A stretch of DNA of 5,740 bases, taken from positions 1 through 5,740 of the forward strand of contig DLVV01000131.1 in the NCBI GenBank assembly GCA_003445035.1. Reading direction: 5' to 3'. The position numbers and the translations under genes were made by a program. The DNA comes from Planctomycetaceae bacterium. GTDB taxonomy: Bacteria > Planctomycetota > Planctomycetia > Planctomycetales > Planctomycetaceae. The notes under the pieces were generated by a model. It saw only the letters and a list, made by a program, of their open reading frames with translations, was not told where the DNA came from and searched no databases. Of the stretch, positions 1 through 5,740 are shown piece by piece (position 1 is the first letter of the stretch; each line of letters starts with the position of its first letter).

Positions 1-1141
1 CTCCGTCGCCATCGAAGTCCCCGATCGCTCGTCCCAGCACCGGTGCAGGCCTATCCTGGAACCTGGCAAAGACCGGCACACCGTCCCGGTACTTGCCCGT
101 GTTGCGGTAGAACCGCTTTTCGGTCCAGATGTCCTTGTGTCCGTCCCCGTCAAAGTCGTGGATCAGGGCATCCGGGAAAAGGTTCTTGTAGGGCGACGGA
201 TCGATCGCGCCCAGTTGATCGTCCGGCACGAATAACTGAACGTGCGGCTCGAAATCCCGGGGAAAGCGTCCCAGGTTGCCCGCGGGGTCCATGTTGAACG
301 GGGGCCGAACCGGCCGAGGCAGAGTCTTGGGGCGGACGGCCTGGATCCTGGCCAGCACGGCCGGTGCCCGGTTCGCCGCCAGGATCTTTTCGGCTGTTGT
401 CCCGTCCGGTCCCAGGAACTGCGGGACATCCAGGGCCGTGTCGCTGACCCGCACAAAATCGATCGCACCGATCCAGCCCCGGGTGATCTCGGGTACGTCC
501 GCGCTGACACTCTCCCGCAAGCCGCCGATGGAGGTGAGAGACGAGATCTTCGTCGGACCGGAATTCACCGGCTTCTGCCGGCTGGCCACCGGCTTGCCGT
601 CGACGTACAGCACCAGTTCTCCGGCACCCGCAGCCCCCTTCACCCGTCGCACCAGTGCCACGTGATGAAAGCGTCCGTCAGAAATGGCCCGCGGGCCTGA
701 GACGATCATGTCCGTTCCCTGCTCGGACCGGACCAGGGCGGCCACCGCCGCAGCCTGCCCACCCTTGACGTGCTGTCGAATCCAGATTTCCCCTCCCGGC
801 CCGCTGCGAATGAAGATGTACTGGCTGCCCTGCTGCTCGGTCCGCACCATCGCTTCGATGGTGAAATCGCCCTGGAAATCGAAGACATGAGCGTCGGGGA
901 CTTCCAGCATGCCCGATCCATTCCATTGGATCGCAGCGCCGTCGAATCCCATGCCACGAACGTACTTCGCCGACCCGAGCAGCCGCCCATGATTGCCGAA
1001 CCCGCTCACATCCCGGATCGGACCCCGGACCTCCGCCGCCTGCCCGGCCGGCTTCTCACCGAATCGCCAGAAGGCAATCGTGTCGGCCCGGACAACGGCG
1101 GGAGTCACCAACAGGCACACCAGTAAAGACAATTGCTTCAT
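1..1141 (-). CDS. Secreted LamG-like domain protein with FG-GAP/VCBS repeats, C-terminus beyond the left edge
   Basis: Reading the minus strand from the ATG at 1141 gives 380 uninterrupted codons with no stop before the window edge, so the gene is partial. Residues 1-19 form a signal peptide (short basic start, hydrophobic core, VVRA then D), so the protein is exported. Residues about 22-238 resemble a LamG/concanavalin A-like jelly-roll: IAFWRFGE, then VSGFGNHGRL, FTIEAMVRT, GRFHHVALVRR and ELVLYVDGKPVAS, all typical strand motifs of this fold. A Pro/Arg-rich linker (about 255-295) follows. Then come FG-GAP/VCBS-type calcium-binding loops, DFDGDGHKDIW at 329-339 and a second DFDGDG at 375-380, where the sequence ends; more repeats probably lie outside. 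Such proteins usually bind glycans or other surface ligands. No hydrolase catalytic motif is visible, so enzymatic activity is not claimed. It lies 68 bases downstream of the beta-helix gene on the same strand, probably in one operon. Confidence 0.9.
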   Translation of the reverse strand, partial: MKQLSLLVCLLVTPAVVRADTIAFWRFGEKPAGQAAEVRGPIRDVSGFGNHGRLLGSAKYVRGMGFDGAAIQWNGSGMLEVPDAHVFDFQGDFTIEAMVRTEQQGSQYIFIRSGPGGEIWIRQHVKGGQAAAVAALVRSEQGTDMIVSGPRAISDGRFHHVALVRRVKGAAGAGELVLYVDGKPVASRQKPVNSGPTKISSLTSIGGLRESVSADVPEITRGWIGAIDFVRVSDTALDVPQFLGPDGTTAEKILAANRAPAVLARIQAVRPKTLPRPVRPPFNMDPAGNLGRFPRDFEPHVQLFVPDDQLGAIDPSPYKNLFPDALIHDFDGDGHKDIWTEKRFYRNTGKYRDGVPVFARFQDRPAPVLGRAIGDFDGDG

Positions 1142-1144
1142 GGG

Positions 1145-1150
1145 CCTTCT
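1145..1150 (-). promoter_or_regulatory. Candidate ribosome binding site of the LamG/VCBS gene
   Basis: On the minus strand AGAAGG lies 3 bases before the ATG at 1141-1139. The spacing is short but the match to the anti-Shine-Dalgarno consensus is good. With the signal peptide beginning at this ATG, it supports the chosen start. Confidence 0.45.
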
Positions 1151-1192
1151 GCGCTTTCTTTGCTGTGTTCACCAAAACGCCAATCATCGGAA

Positions 1193-1205
1193 TCGACCCG
1201 GTCGA
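1193..1205. repeat. 13-bp odd palindrome between the two minus-strand genes
   Basis: TCGACC, one central C, then GGTCGA form a perfect inverted repeat 5 bases beyond the TAG stop of the beta-helix gene and 51 bases before the LamG gene start. A one-base centre is too tight for a full RNA hairpin, and no T-tract follows in the minus-strand transcript, so it is not a convincing terminator. It may be a protein-binding dyad or chance in GC-rich DNA. Confidence 0.3.
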
Positions 1206-1209
1206 ACGA

Positions 1210-2688
1210 CTACCGAGCCGGTCCGGAATTGCCTTCGATAACGATCCGCCGGTCGGCACGGCTCTGCTTCCCGACCAGTGGAGACCGGGTGCTGGTGTTG
1301 CCACGAATCGTCACATCGCTGTATCGCCCCCCACCCTGTCGATCCAGGCTGATCGCAAACTGGAACCCGTCGACCGTGTTGTTCAGCAACTGGACGTGAG
1401 ATTTCACCGAACCGGCTCCACCGGCAACCAGGTGGATGCCCACGTTGCGGGTGATCGGCGAATGAATCCGGTTACCGGAAACCAGCAGGTGCCAGTCGTG
1501 AGGTGTCGAGGGCCGACCGATGCGGATTCCACAACCACCAACATCACCACCGTTGACCCGGCCCTTGCTGACTCGCAACAGGTTGTTCGAGACGACTCCG
1601 TGCTGAACCGTTGCCACGTGGAGGCAGACCGAATCCGGATGACCTCCGAAGACCTGGTTGCCGGTAATGGTGACAAAACTGGAATCGTCCGACGCGATGC
1701 CGATTCCCGATCCTCCCTGCCGCCCCCGGCCATTCATATCGATGATATTGTTAGAAATCACGACGTGATGAACCGTCGTTTCCGTGCCGATCCCGGCTCC
1801 GTCATTGCCCATCGTGACCATGTTGCCGGTCACCATCACGTCGCGGCACCCTCCCAGGGCGATGCTACGCCCCCTGGTGATTCCCTCGATCACGTTGCGT
1901 GCGATCAGGATCTTGCGATCCGACCCGTCGCCAAGGTCCTTGATGCCCGCTGCACAGTCGCGGATCGTGTTGCCCACGATCTGCAGGTTTCGGGCCCCTC
2001 CGCTGCTGACGTAAATCGCCCAGTCGCCGGCATCGACACCGCACCGCCGGACCGTGTTCCACCCGATCAGCGAGTCGATCATCCGGGCTCCGTTGATGGC
2101 GCTGCCCCCCTTGCCGACACGACCCATCTCCTCCAGGTGGTTGTGGATGAAACGAAACCGGGTGCCCGGCATGTTCATCCGGAGCGAGTAGCTGCGGAAC
2201 CCGCTGAACCGGCAGTCGCGAACCGTCACGTCGCGGCTCTTGCCGGTCCCCACGTTCATCATCGCGAACATCGCCGCCTTGTCGTCTCCTGTGGAAGTGA
2301 ACCGCACGCCGCGGACAACCACGTCGTGAACATCGGAGAACCTCAGGGCGCCCTGCTGGCCGTTGACCAGGCACTCCAGTACCGCTGATCCGCCACCGTC
2401 GAGCGTCGTGCCGGATGGGACATCAACATGGGATCCCGCCGAATCCAGGCGGTAATGCCCCGGCAACAACCGGACCACCCCGCCGTTCTTGCCCAGCCTC
2501 TCCATCGCCTCTTGCAGTTGGGCGGCGTCGTTGTGACCGTCAGCAACGAGGTCGGCCCGCTGGCGATCGCGACTGTCGGCAGCCGCCACGGTGATTGTTC
2601 CGGGGATCTTCGGTTCGTCGCAGACACCCTCGCTCCATCCGACGGCGAGCAGCCCCACAGCAACCAGCAACTGCACTCGACAACGCAT
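1210..2688 (-). CDS. Secreted right-handed parallel beta-helix (pectate lyase-like) protein
   Basis: A complete 492-residue protein. Residues 1 to about 22 look like a signal peptide, so it is exported; the Cys at 23 lacks a lipobox, so a lipid anchor is unlikely. DGHNDAAQLQEAM at 50-62 followed by GGVVRLLPGHYRL and TTLDGGG is the N-terminal cap pattern seen in pectate lyase 3/glycosyl hydrolase 28-like beta-helices. From about residue 120 to the C-terminus there are roughly 12 coils, each with a V/I-x-x-N-x-V/I core. Their Asn residues fall near 183, 211, 240, 265, 289, 314, 344, 369, 406, 437, 464 and 487, mostly 23-31 residues apart, which gives an asparagine ladder. Family members cleave or bind polysaccharides, but catalytic residues and substrate cannot be assigned here. 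It is the first gene of the leftward unit, with the LamG/VCBS gene 68 bases downstream. The helix continues to the last residues, with no obvious extra C-terminal domain or anchor. Confidence 0.92.
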   Translation of the reverse strand: MRCRVQLLVAVGLLAVGWSEGVCDEPKIPGTITVAAADSRDRQRADLVADGHNDAAQLQEAMERLGKNGGVVRLLPGHYRLDSAGSHVDVPSGTTLDGGGSAVLECLVNGQQGALRFSDVHDVVVRGVRFTSTGDDKAAMFAMMNVGTGKSRDVTVRDCRFSGFRSYSLRMNMPGTRFRFIHNHLEEMGRVGKGGSAINGARMIDSLIGWNTVRRCGVDAGDWAIYVSSGGARNLQIVGNTIRDCAAGIKDLGDGSDRKILIARNVIEGITRGRSIALGGCRDVMVTGNMVTMGNDGAGIGTETTVHHVVISNNIIDMNGRGRQGGSGIGIASDDSSFVTITGNQVFGGHPDSVCLHVATVQHGVVSNNLLRVSKGRVNGGDVGGCGIRIGRPSTPHDWHLLVSGNRIHSPITRNVGIHLVAGGAGSVKSHVQLLNNTVDGFQFAISLDRQGGGRYSDVTIRGNTSTRSPLVGKQSRADRRIVIEGNSGPAR

Positions 2689-2697
2689 ACCAATCGT

Positions 2698-2701
2698 CTC
2701 C
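2698..2701 (-). promoter_or_regulatory. Candidate ribosome binding site of the beta-helix gene
   Basis: GGAG on the minus strand sits 9 bases before the ATG at 2688-2686, a normal distance. It agrees with the signal peptide beginning at that Met and so supports this start. Confidence 0.5.
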
Positions 2702-2783
2702 GGGATGAACCCGCCGCACCGCTCGAAGTGGCCGGGTTGTTAGGAACAGACGGTCATTAGACCTCCGGCACAGCGTTCTACGC

Positions 2784-2818
2784 CACCTTGCCGCATCACC
2801 GTCTGCCGCGGCGAGGTG
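2784..2818. repeat. 11-bp inverted repeat (possible operator or hairpin) in the divergent region
   Basis: The left arm CACCTTGCCGC (2784-2794) and right arm GCGGCGAGGTG (2808-2818) are complementary at 10 of 11 positions. The exception is T2789 opposite G2813, a G-U pair in a plus-strand RNA. The arms are separated by 13 bases. No run of T follows on either side, so this is not an ordinary intrinsic terminator. Its place between two divergent genes fits a regulator-binding dyad; an RNA hairpin in a long leader is the alternative. Confidence 0.5.
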
Positions 2819-2932
2819 AGATCCATCGGCCACATTTCATCACCGGGACGACCGACTCCACGCCACTGGCACGGCACCACGACCGACACACTTTGAACTG
2901 AACTCCAAGATCGGTAGATTCACCGGCGGAAT

Positions 2933-2971
2933 CCGTTCAACCAACGGCAAGACATCTGCGACAGTTCCGTT
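2933..2971. repeat. CCGTT/AACGG pentamer cluster upstream of the lipoprotein gene
   Basis: CCGTT at 2933-2937 and AACGG at 2943-2947 form a 5-bp dyad with a 5-base centre. A third copy, CCGTT, lies at 2967-2971 in direct orientation to the first, 34 bases on. The copies flank the candidate -35 and touch the candidate -10 of the rightward promoter, where a repressor or activator could act. Five-base motifs recur by chance easily, so confidence is low. Confidence 0.25.
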
Positions 2972-2976
2972 AGAAT
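2949..2976 (+). promoter_or_regulatory. Candidate sigma70-like promoter of the peptide importer operon
   Basis: AAGACA (2949-2954, 4 of 6 to TTGACA), a 16-base spacer, then TAGAAT (2971-2976, 5 of 6 to TATAAT). Transcription would begin near 2983. The ATG at 2975 would then lie upstream of the transcript and the ATG at 3029 would be the usable start. This is a consensus-based guess, and promoters in the suspected phylum are poorly defined. Confidence 0.25.
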
Positions 2977-3028
2977 GTCCACCCATCGAAACCGCCCTTT
3001 CCTCCACACACCCGGGACCCTGGCACTC

Positions 3029-5299
3029 ATGACCACATGCAAGCGATGTTCGCTGTTCGTCCTGTTCGTCACGCTCTCGCTCCTGTCCTCCGGCTGCACC
3101 AGCCACCAGGGCGACGGAGGAGACGGGGACGTCGTGATTGACAGCGACTCGCAGACCGGCCAGGGCACGACCGCCGCCCCCCCGATCACCGTCGACGCCC
3201 CGACGATCACGACGGTCGAGCAGGTGGCCTCGGAACTGGGATCCAGCGGCGGCGACATGGTGCCGCTGTTCGAGTCGGTGCCCAATCTCCTGGCCGAGTA
3301 CATCGGTCAGGACCAGGAGAAGCTGAAGACGCTCAACGAACAACTCAAGAAAACGCACGTCGCGCGATCCAACTCCGGCCAGGCCAAGACCAAAACGACC
3401 GAGGAGTCCGTCGAGAGCGGCGGGGACGAGAAGACCCCGTTTCAACTCGGCGACCTGATCCCCATGGCCGACAAGGATTTCCCCGAACTGGCCAAGCTGC
3501 TCAAGGAGAACAAGTGGATCGACAAGCCTGTCGTGGATTCCACCGAGCTGATGAAACAGCGGCAGGAGAAGGAAAAGAGCCTGGCGTCGGTCCGGGAGGC
3601 GTTGAGCCTGAAGAACTCGTCCAACGACATCAACCTGAAGATCCGCTCGGCCATGGGCCGACTGGCCGCCAACAACAAGTCGGTCGACTTCAACGGCACG
3701 TGGAGCCGGCACACCTCCGGTGACGTCAAGAGCACCAACCCGATCATGATCAGTTCCAGCGCCGAATTCGACGTGTCCGGACTGACCAGCTTCGGGCTGA
3801 TGGGATTCGACTGGACCTTCACGCCATTTGCCAGCAAGGACACGGTGGTCTCGTGGCAGTCCAGCGAGAATGGACTGTTTGACAAGGTCGTGATGCGGGA
3901 CGACCTGGTCTGGTCGGACGGAAAGAAGATCACCGCCCACGACGTCGAATTCTCGTATCGCGTGATCATGTCGTCGAAGGTTCCGGTTCCGGCCGTCCGC
4001 AGTGGAACCGACCAGTTGCAGGGCGTGAAAGCCTACGACGATCAGACGCTGGTGTATTTCCACCCGGACCCACTGGCGACGAATGTCTGGAACGTCAACT
4101 TCCCCGTATTGCCCAAGCACATCTACGAGAAGTCGATCGCCGACGACCCAACCCTGGCGTCCAGCCCGTACCACGTCTCGATGGACGAGAGTCCCGTGAC
4201 GGGCGGATCGTACGTGATCACCAAGCGGGTCCGCGGACAGGAGATCGTGCTCGAGCGGCGCGACAGCTACCACACCGTCAACGGTAAACAGGTCCGCGAC
4301 ATTCCGCACTTCAAGAACATCCGGTTCGCCATCATCCAGGACCCCAGCACCGCGCTGCTGTCGATGAAGAAAGGCGACATCGAGGAGATGCAACTGTCGC
4401 CCGAGCAGTGGAAGGAACAGACCAACAACGAGGACTTCTACGGCAAGAACACCAAGGTCTATGACATCGAGTGGGTCTACTTCTACTTCGGCTGGAACTC
4501 GCGATCGCCGTTCTTCCGCGACTCGCGGGTTCGACGGGCCATGAGCCTGGCTTTTGATCACGCCGAGATGATGGAACGACACCGTAAGGGCATGGACGAA
4601 CAGTCCCAGGGCATCTTCCACCGCACCAGTCCCTGGGCCCCCGAAACCCTGCCGGCTGCCTACCAGCAGGATCTCGATGCGGCCGAAGACCTGCTCGAAT
4701 CGGCCGGCTGGACCGACACCGACGGCGACGGAACCCTCGACGGCATGGTCTTCCTCGACAACGAATTCGACGGCCAGCTCGAAGGCGTCAAGCGATCGAA
4801 CTTCGAGTTCACCATCGCCGTCTCCAATCGCCCCGACCGGATCAACCTGTGCGAGTTGCTGCGAGAGAACCTCGACCAGATCGGCATCATCTGCAACGTC
4901 CGACCGGTGGAGTTCACCGTGCTGCAGCAAATGGCGAGGGACCACAAGTTCCACGCCCAGTTCGCAGGCTGGGGCACCGGCACCGACCCCGACACCAGCG
5001 AGAACCTGTGGACGACCAAGGCCATCGACAGCGGACGGAACTACGTGGCATACAGCAACCCGGAAATCGACAAGCTGTTCCAGGACGGGAAATACGAACT
5101 CGACCCGGAAAAACGCCGCGAGATCTACCGGAACATCCACAGGAAGCTGTACCAGGACCAGCCTTACACCTGGCTCTATTTCCGCAACGCGTATTTTGCC
5201 TTCAGCAAGACACTGCGAGGCTACAACTTCAGCCCACGGGGTCCTTACAGCTACGGCCCGGGCGAAAGCACGATCTTCAAGGCACCGGCCCTGAAATGA
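3029..5299 (+). CDS. Family 5 extracellular solute-binding lipoprotein of an oligopeptide/dipeptide ABC importer, with long N-terminal extension
   Basis: It captures peptides or similar solutes outside the membrane for the ABC permease encoded next. The preferred start gives 756 residues: MTTCKRC, a hydrophobic core and LLSSGC with the lipid-accepting Cys at 23. Ser at -3 makes the lipobox slightly atypical. An in-frame ATG at 2975 would add 18 residues, giving an overlong n-region. Residues 24 to about 222 match nothing I recognise: first a Gly/Asp/Ser/Thr-rich linker, then charged, probably helical stretches (about 80-112 and 170-212). The family 5 domain fills the rest. Its landmarks are LVWSDGKKITAHDVEFSY near 293-310, FFRDSRVRRAMSLAFDHAEM near 495-514, LLESAGWTDTDGDGTLDG near 555-572, and the C-terminal region from about 640 with SNPEIDKLF and KRREIYRNIHRKLYQDQPY. 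Family members are usually about 500-600 residues, so the excess is the extension. No strong Shine-Dalgarno precedes either ATG. The exact ligand cannot be told from sequence. Confidence 0.93.
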   Translation: MTTCKRCSLFVLFVTLSLLSSGCTSHQGDGGDGDVVIDSDSQTGQGTTAAPPITVDAPTITTVEQVASELGSSGGDMVPLFESVPNLLAEYIGQDQEKLKTLNEQLKKTHVARSNSGQAKTKTTEESVESGGDEKTPFQLGDLIPMADKDFPELAKLLKENKWIDKPVVDSTELMKQRQEKEKSLASVREALSLKNSSNDINLKIRSAMGRLAANNKSVDFNGTWSRHTSGDVKSTNPIMISSSAEFDVSGLTSFGLMGFDWTFTPFASKDTVVSWQSSENGLFDKVVMRDDLVWSDGKKITAHDVEFSYRVIMSSKVPVPAVRSGTDQLQGVKAYDDQTLVYFHPDPLATNVWNVNFPVLPKHIYEKSIADDPTLASSPYHVSMDESPVTGGSYVITKRVRGQEIVLERRDSYHTVNGKQVRDIPHFKNIRFAIIQDPSTALLSMKKGDIEEMQLSPEQWKEQTNNEDFYGKNTKVYDIEWVYFYFGWNSRSPFFRDSRVRRAMSLAFDHAEMMERHRKGMDEQSQGIFHRTSPWAPETLPAAYQQDLDAAEDLLESAGWTDTDGDGTLDGMVFLDNEFDGQLEGVKRSNFEFTIAVSNRPDRINLCELLRENLDQIGIICNVRPVEFTVLQQMARDHKFHAQFAGWGTGTDPDTSENLWTTKAIDSGRNYVAYSNPEIDKLFQDGKYELDPEKRREIYRNIHRKLYQDQPYTWLYFRNAYFAFSKTLRGYNFSPRGPYSYGPGESTIFKAPALK

Positions 5300-5304
5300 T
5301 GCGA

Positions 5305-5323
5305 GACCCTGCAGGACAGGGTC
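5305..5323 (+). repeat. Intercistronic hairpin after the binding-protein gene
   Basis: GACCCTG (5305-5311), a 5-base loop CAGGA and CAGGGTC (5317-5323) form a perfect 7-bp stem starting 6 bases after the stop codon. No T-tract follows, so it is unlikely to terminate transcription strongly. A 3' stabilising hairpin that keeps binding-protein mRNA above permease mRNA is a known arrangement in ABC importer operons; its role here is inferred. Confidence 0.45.
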
Positions 5324-5343
5324 ATGACACTGTGAGCACGGAT

Positions 5344-5365
5344 GCGACGCTGGTGACGGCGTTGC
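5344..5365 (+). repeat. Second intercistronic hairpin upstream of the permease gene
   Basis: GCGACGC (5344-5350) can pair with GCGTTGC (5359-5365), seven pairs including one G-U, around an 8-base loop. It ends 19 bases before the permease ATG and could influence loading of ribosomes there or add to mRNA protection. The GC-rich context makes chance pairing quite possible. Confidence 0.35.
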
Positions 5366-5384
5366 CTGGTTACGGGTTTCGCCA

Positions 5385-5740
5385 ATGGTCAGCTATATGG
5401 TTCGCCGCCTGCTGGTCGGGCTGCTGACGCTCGGGCTGATCACCTGCATGATCTACGGACTGATCCGTTCGATGCCGGGCAGCCCGCTGGACACCGATCC
5501 GGCGATGATGGATCCGAGCAAGATGCCCAGCAAGGCCGATATCGAACGGATGCGGGCGGTCTACGGCCTGGACAAGCCATTGCACGAGGCCTACTGGCAG
5601 TGGCTGAAGAACGCGGCCACGCTGAACCTGGGGACCAGTTACTCGCAAAAAAAACCCGTGGCGGAACTGATCGCCCAGCGGGTCGGCCCCACGCTGCAGT
5701 TGTCGGTGACGTCGCTGCTGTTGAGCTACCTGCTGGCCGT
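5385..5740 (+). CDS. OppB/DppB-type ABC importer permease, C-terminus beyond the right edge
   Basis: An integral membrane subunit that forms half of the translocation channel for peptides or related solutes delivered by the binding lipoprotein encoded upstream. The 118 visible codons match the N-terminal region of the family: MVSYMVRRLL, a first membrane helix at about 8-27, the conserved PG at 31-32, GLDKPLHEAYWQWLK from 61, LGTSYSQKKPVAELIAQRV from 82, then TLQLSVTSLLLSYLLA entering the second helix at the edge. The ATG at 5385 is chosen because the x-x-Y-x-x-RRLL opening is standard for this family; ATG 5397 is the alternative. The frame closes upstream at a TGA at 5325-5327 with no earlier start codon. 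No clear Shine-Dalgarno is seen. The 85-base gap after the binding-protein gene suggests one operon without translational coupling. OppC-type permease and ATPase genes are expected to follow. Confidence 0.93.
   Translation, partial: MVSYMVRRLLVGLLTLGLITCMIYGLIRSMPGSPLDTDPAMMDPSKMPSKADIERMRAVYGLDKPLHEAYWQWLKNAATLNLGTSYSQKKPVAELIAQRVGPTLQLSVTSLLLSYLLA

Larger units (their letters stand above)
2689..3028. other. Divergent intergenic region with candidate control elements
   Basis: This stretch separates the leftward beta-helix gene from the rightward peptide-binding lipoprotein gene and should carry both promoters. I see no convincing small gene in it. It contains an 11-bp inverted repeat (2784-2818), a CCGTT/AACGG cluster (2933-2971) and a sigma70-like hexamer pair pointing right (2949-2976). 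For the leftward gene the only promoter-like element seen is TCTAAT on the minus strand at 2761-2756, with no recognisable -35 hexamer at normal distance. That places the dyad just upstream of this weak -10 candidate, but the assignment is speculative. Confidence 0.55.

Noticed and set aside
1165..2388. A 407-codon open frame on the plus strand across the beta-helix gene
   Set aside because: It is the antisense shadow of the beta-helix protein, rich in Asp/His/Val/Arg with no export signal or motif, while the opposite strand has a signal peptide and regular coil repeats.
2540..2833. A 97-codon minus-strand frame overlapping the beta-helix start region
   Set aside because: Arg/Ala-rich composition, heavy overlap with the signal-peptide region of the real gene and no motif; it reads as a frame shadow.
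2917..2933. Small GATTC/GAATC inverted repeat
   Set aside because: Only a 5-bp stem with a 7-base loop and no T-tract, which is expected by chance at this length.
4715..4744. DTDGDGTLDG in the binding protein as a possible EF-hand or dockerin loop
   Set aside because: An AGW followed by a D-x-DGDG-x-L/D stretch is a normal part of family 5 binding proteins, so it is not evidence for a separate calcium-binding domain.
2840..5140. A 766-codon open frame on the minus strand across the binding-protein gene
   Set aside because: It is exactly antisense to a gene with clear family motifs, has Val/Leu/Arg/Gly-rich low-information sequence and no domain pattern. Strong G/C bias at third codon positions leaves such antisense frames free of stops.
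4677..5427. Overlapping plus-strand frames in the 3' half of the binding-protein gene
   Set aside because: They are Ser/Thr/Arg/Pro-rich out-of-frame readings of the same coding DNA, with no independent ribosome site or domain.

Overview
The window is GC-rich DNA that reads like a Planctomycetes-type bacterium (inference). The grounds are secreted LamG plus FG-GAP/VCBS proteins and parallel beta-helix proteins next to an unusually long lipoprotein peptide-binding protein, with loose or absent Shine-Dalgarno sites. No 16S rRNA, tRNA or other taxonomic marker is present, so the phylum is a guess.

Layout: two transcription units diverge from a gene-free stretch at about 2689-3028. Leftward on the minus strand comes first a 492-residue secreted right-handed parallel beta-helix protein (1210-2688). 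After a 68-base gap follows a secreted LamG/concanavalin-fold protein that begins FG-GAP/VCBS calcium-binding repeats just as it runs off the left edge (1141 down to 1). Both have signal peptides and plausible ribosome sites and are probably co-transcribed. Together they look like cell-surface or periplasmic glycan-binding or glycan-processing proteins, but no catalytic residue can be assigned.

Rightward on the plus strand is an oligopeptide/dipeptide-type ABC importer operon: a family 5 solute-binding lipoprotein (3029-5299) followed, after 85 bases with two potential hairpins, by the first 118 codons of an OppB/DppB-type permease (5385 to the right edge). The second permease and the ATPases would be expected further right. 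The binding protein carries about 200 residues of non-family sequence between its lipid-anchor cysteine and the binding domain.

The central intergenic region holds an 11-bp inverted repeat, a CCGTT/AACGG cluster and a possible sigma70-like promoter. These are candidates for the control of the two divergent units. I see no mobile element, CRISPR array, RNA gene or clearly new defence or biosynthetic system. The points most worth a second look are the N-terminal extension of the binding protein, the intercistronic hairpins and the central dyad.
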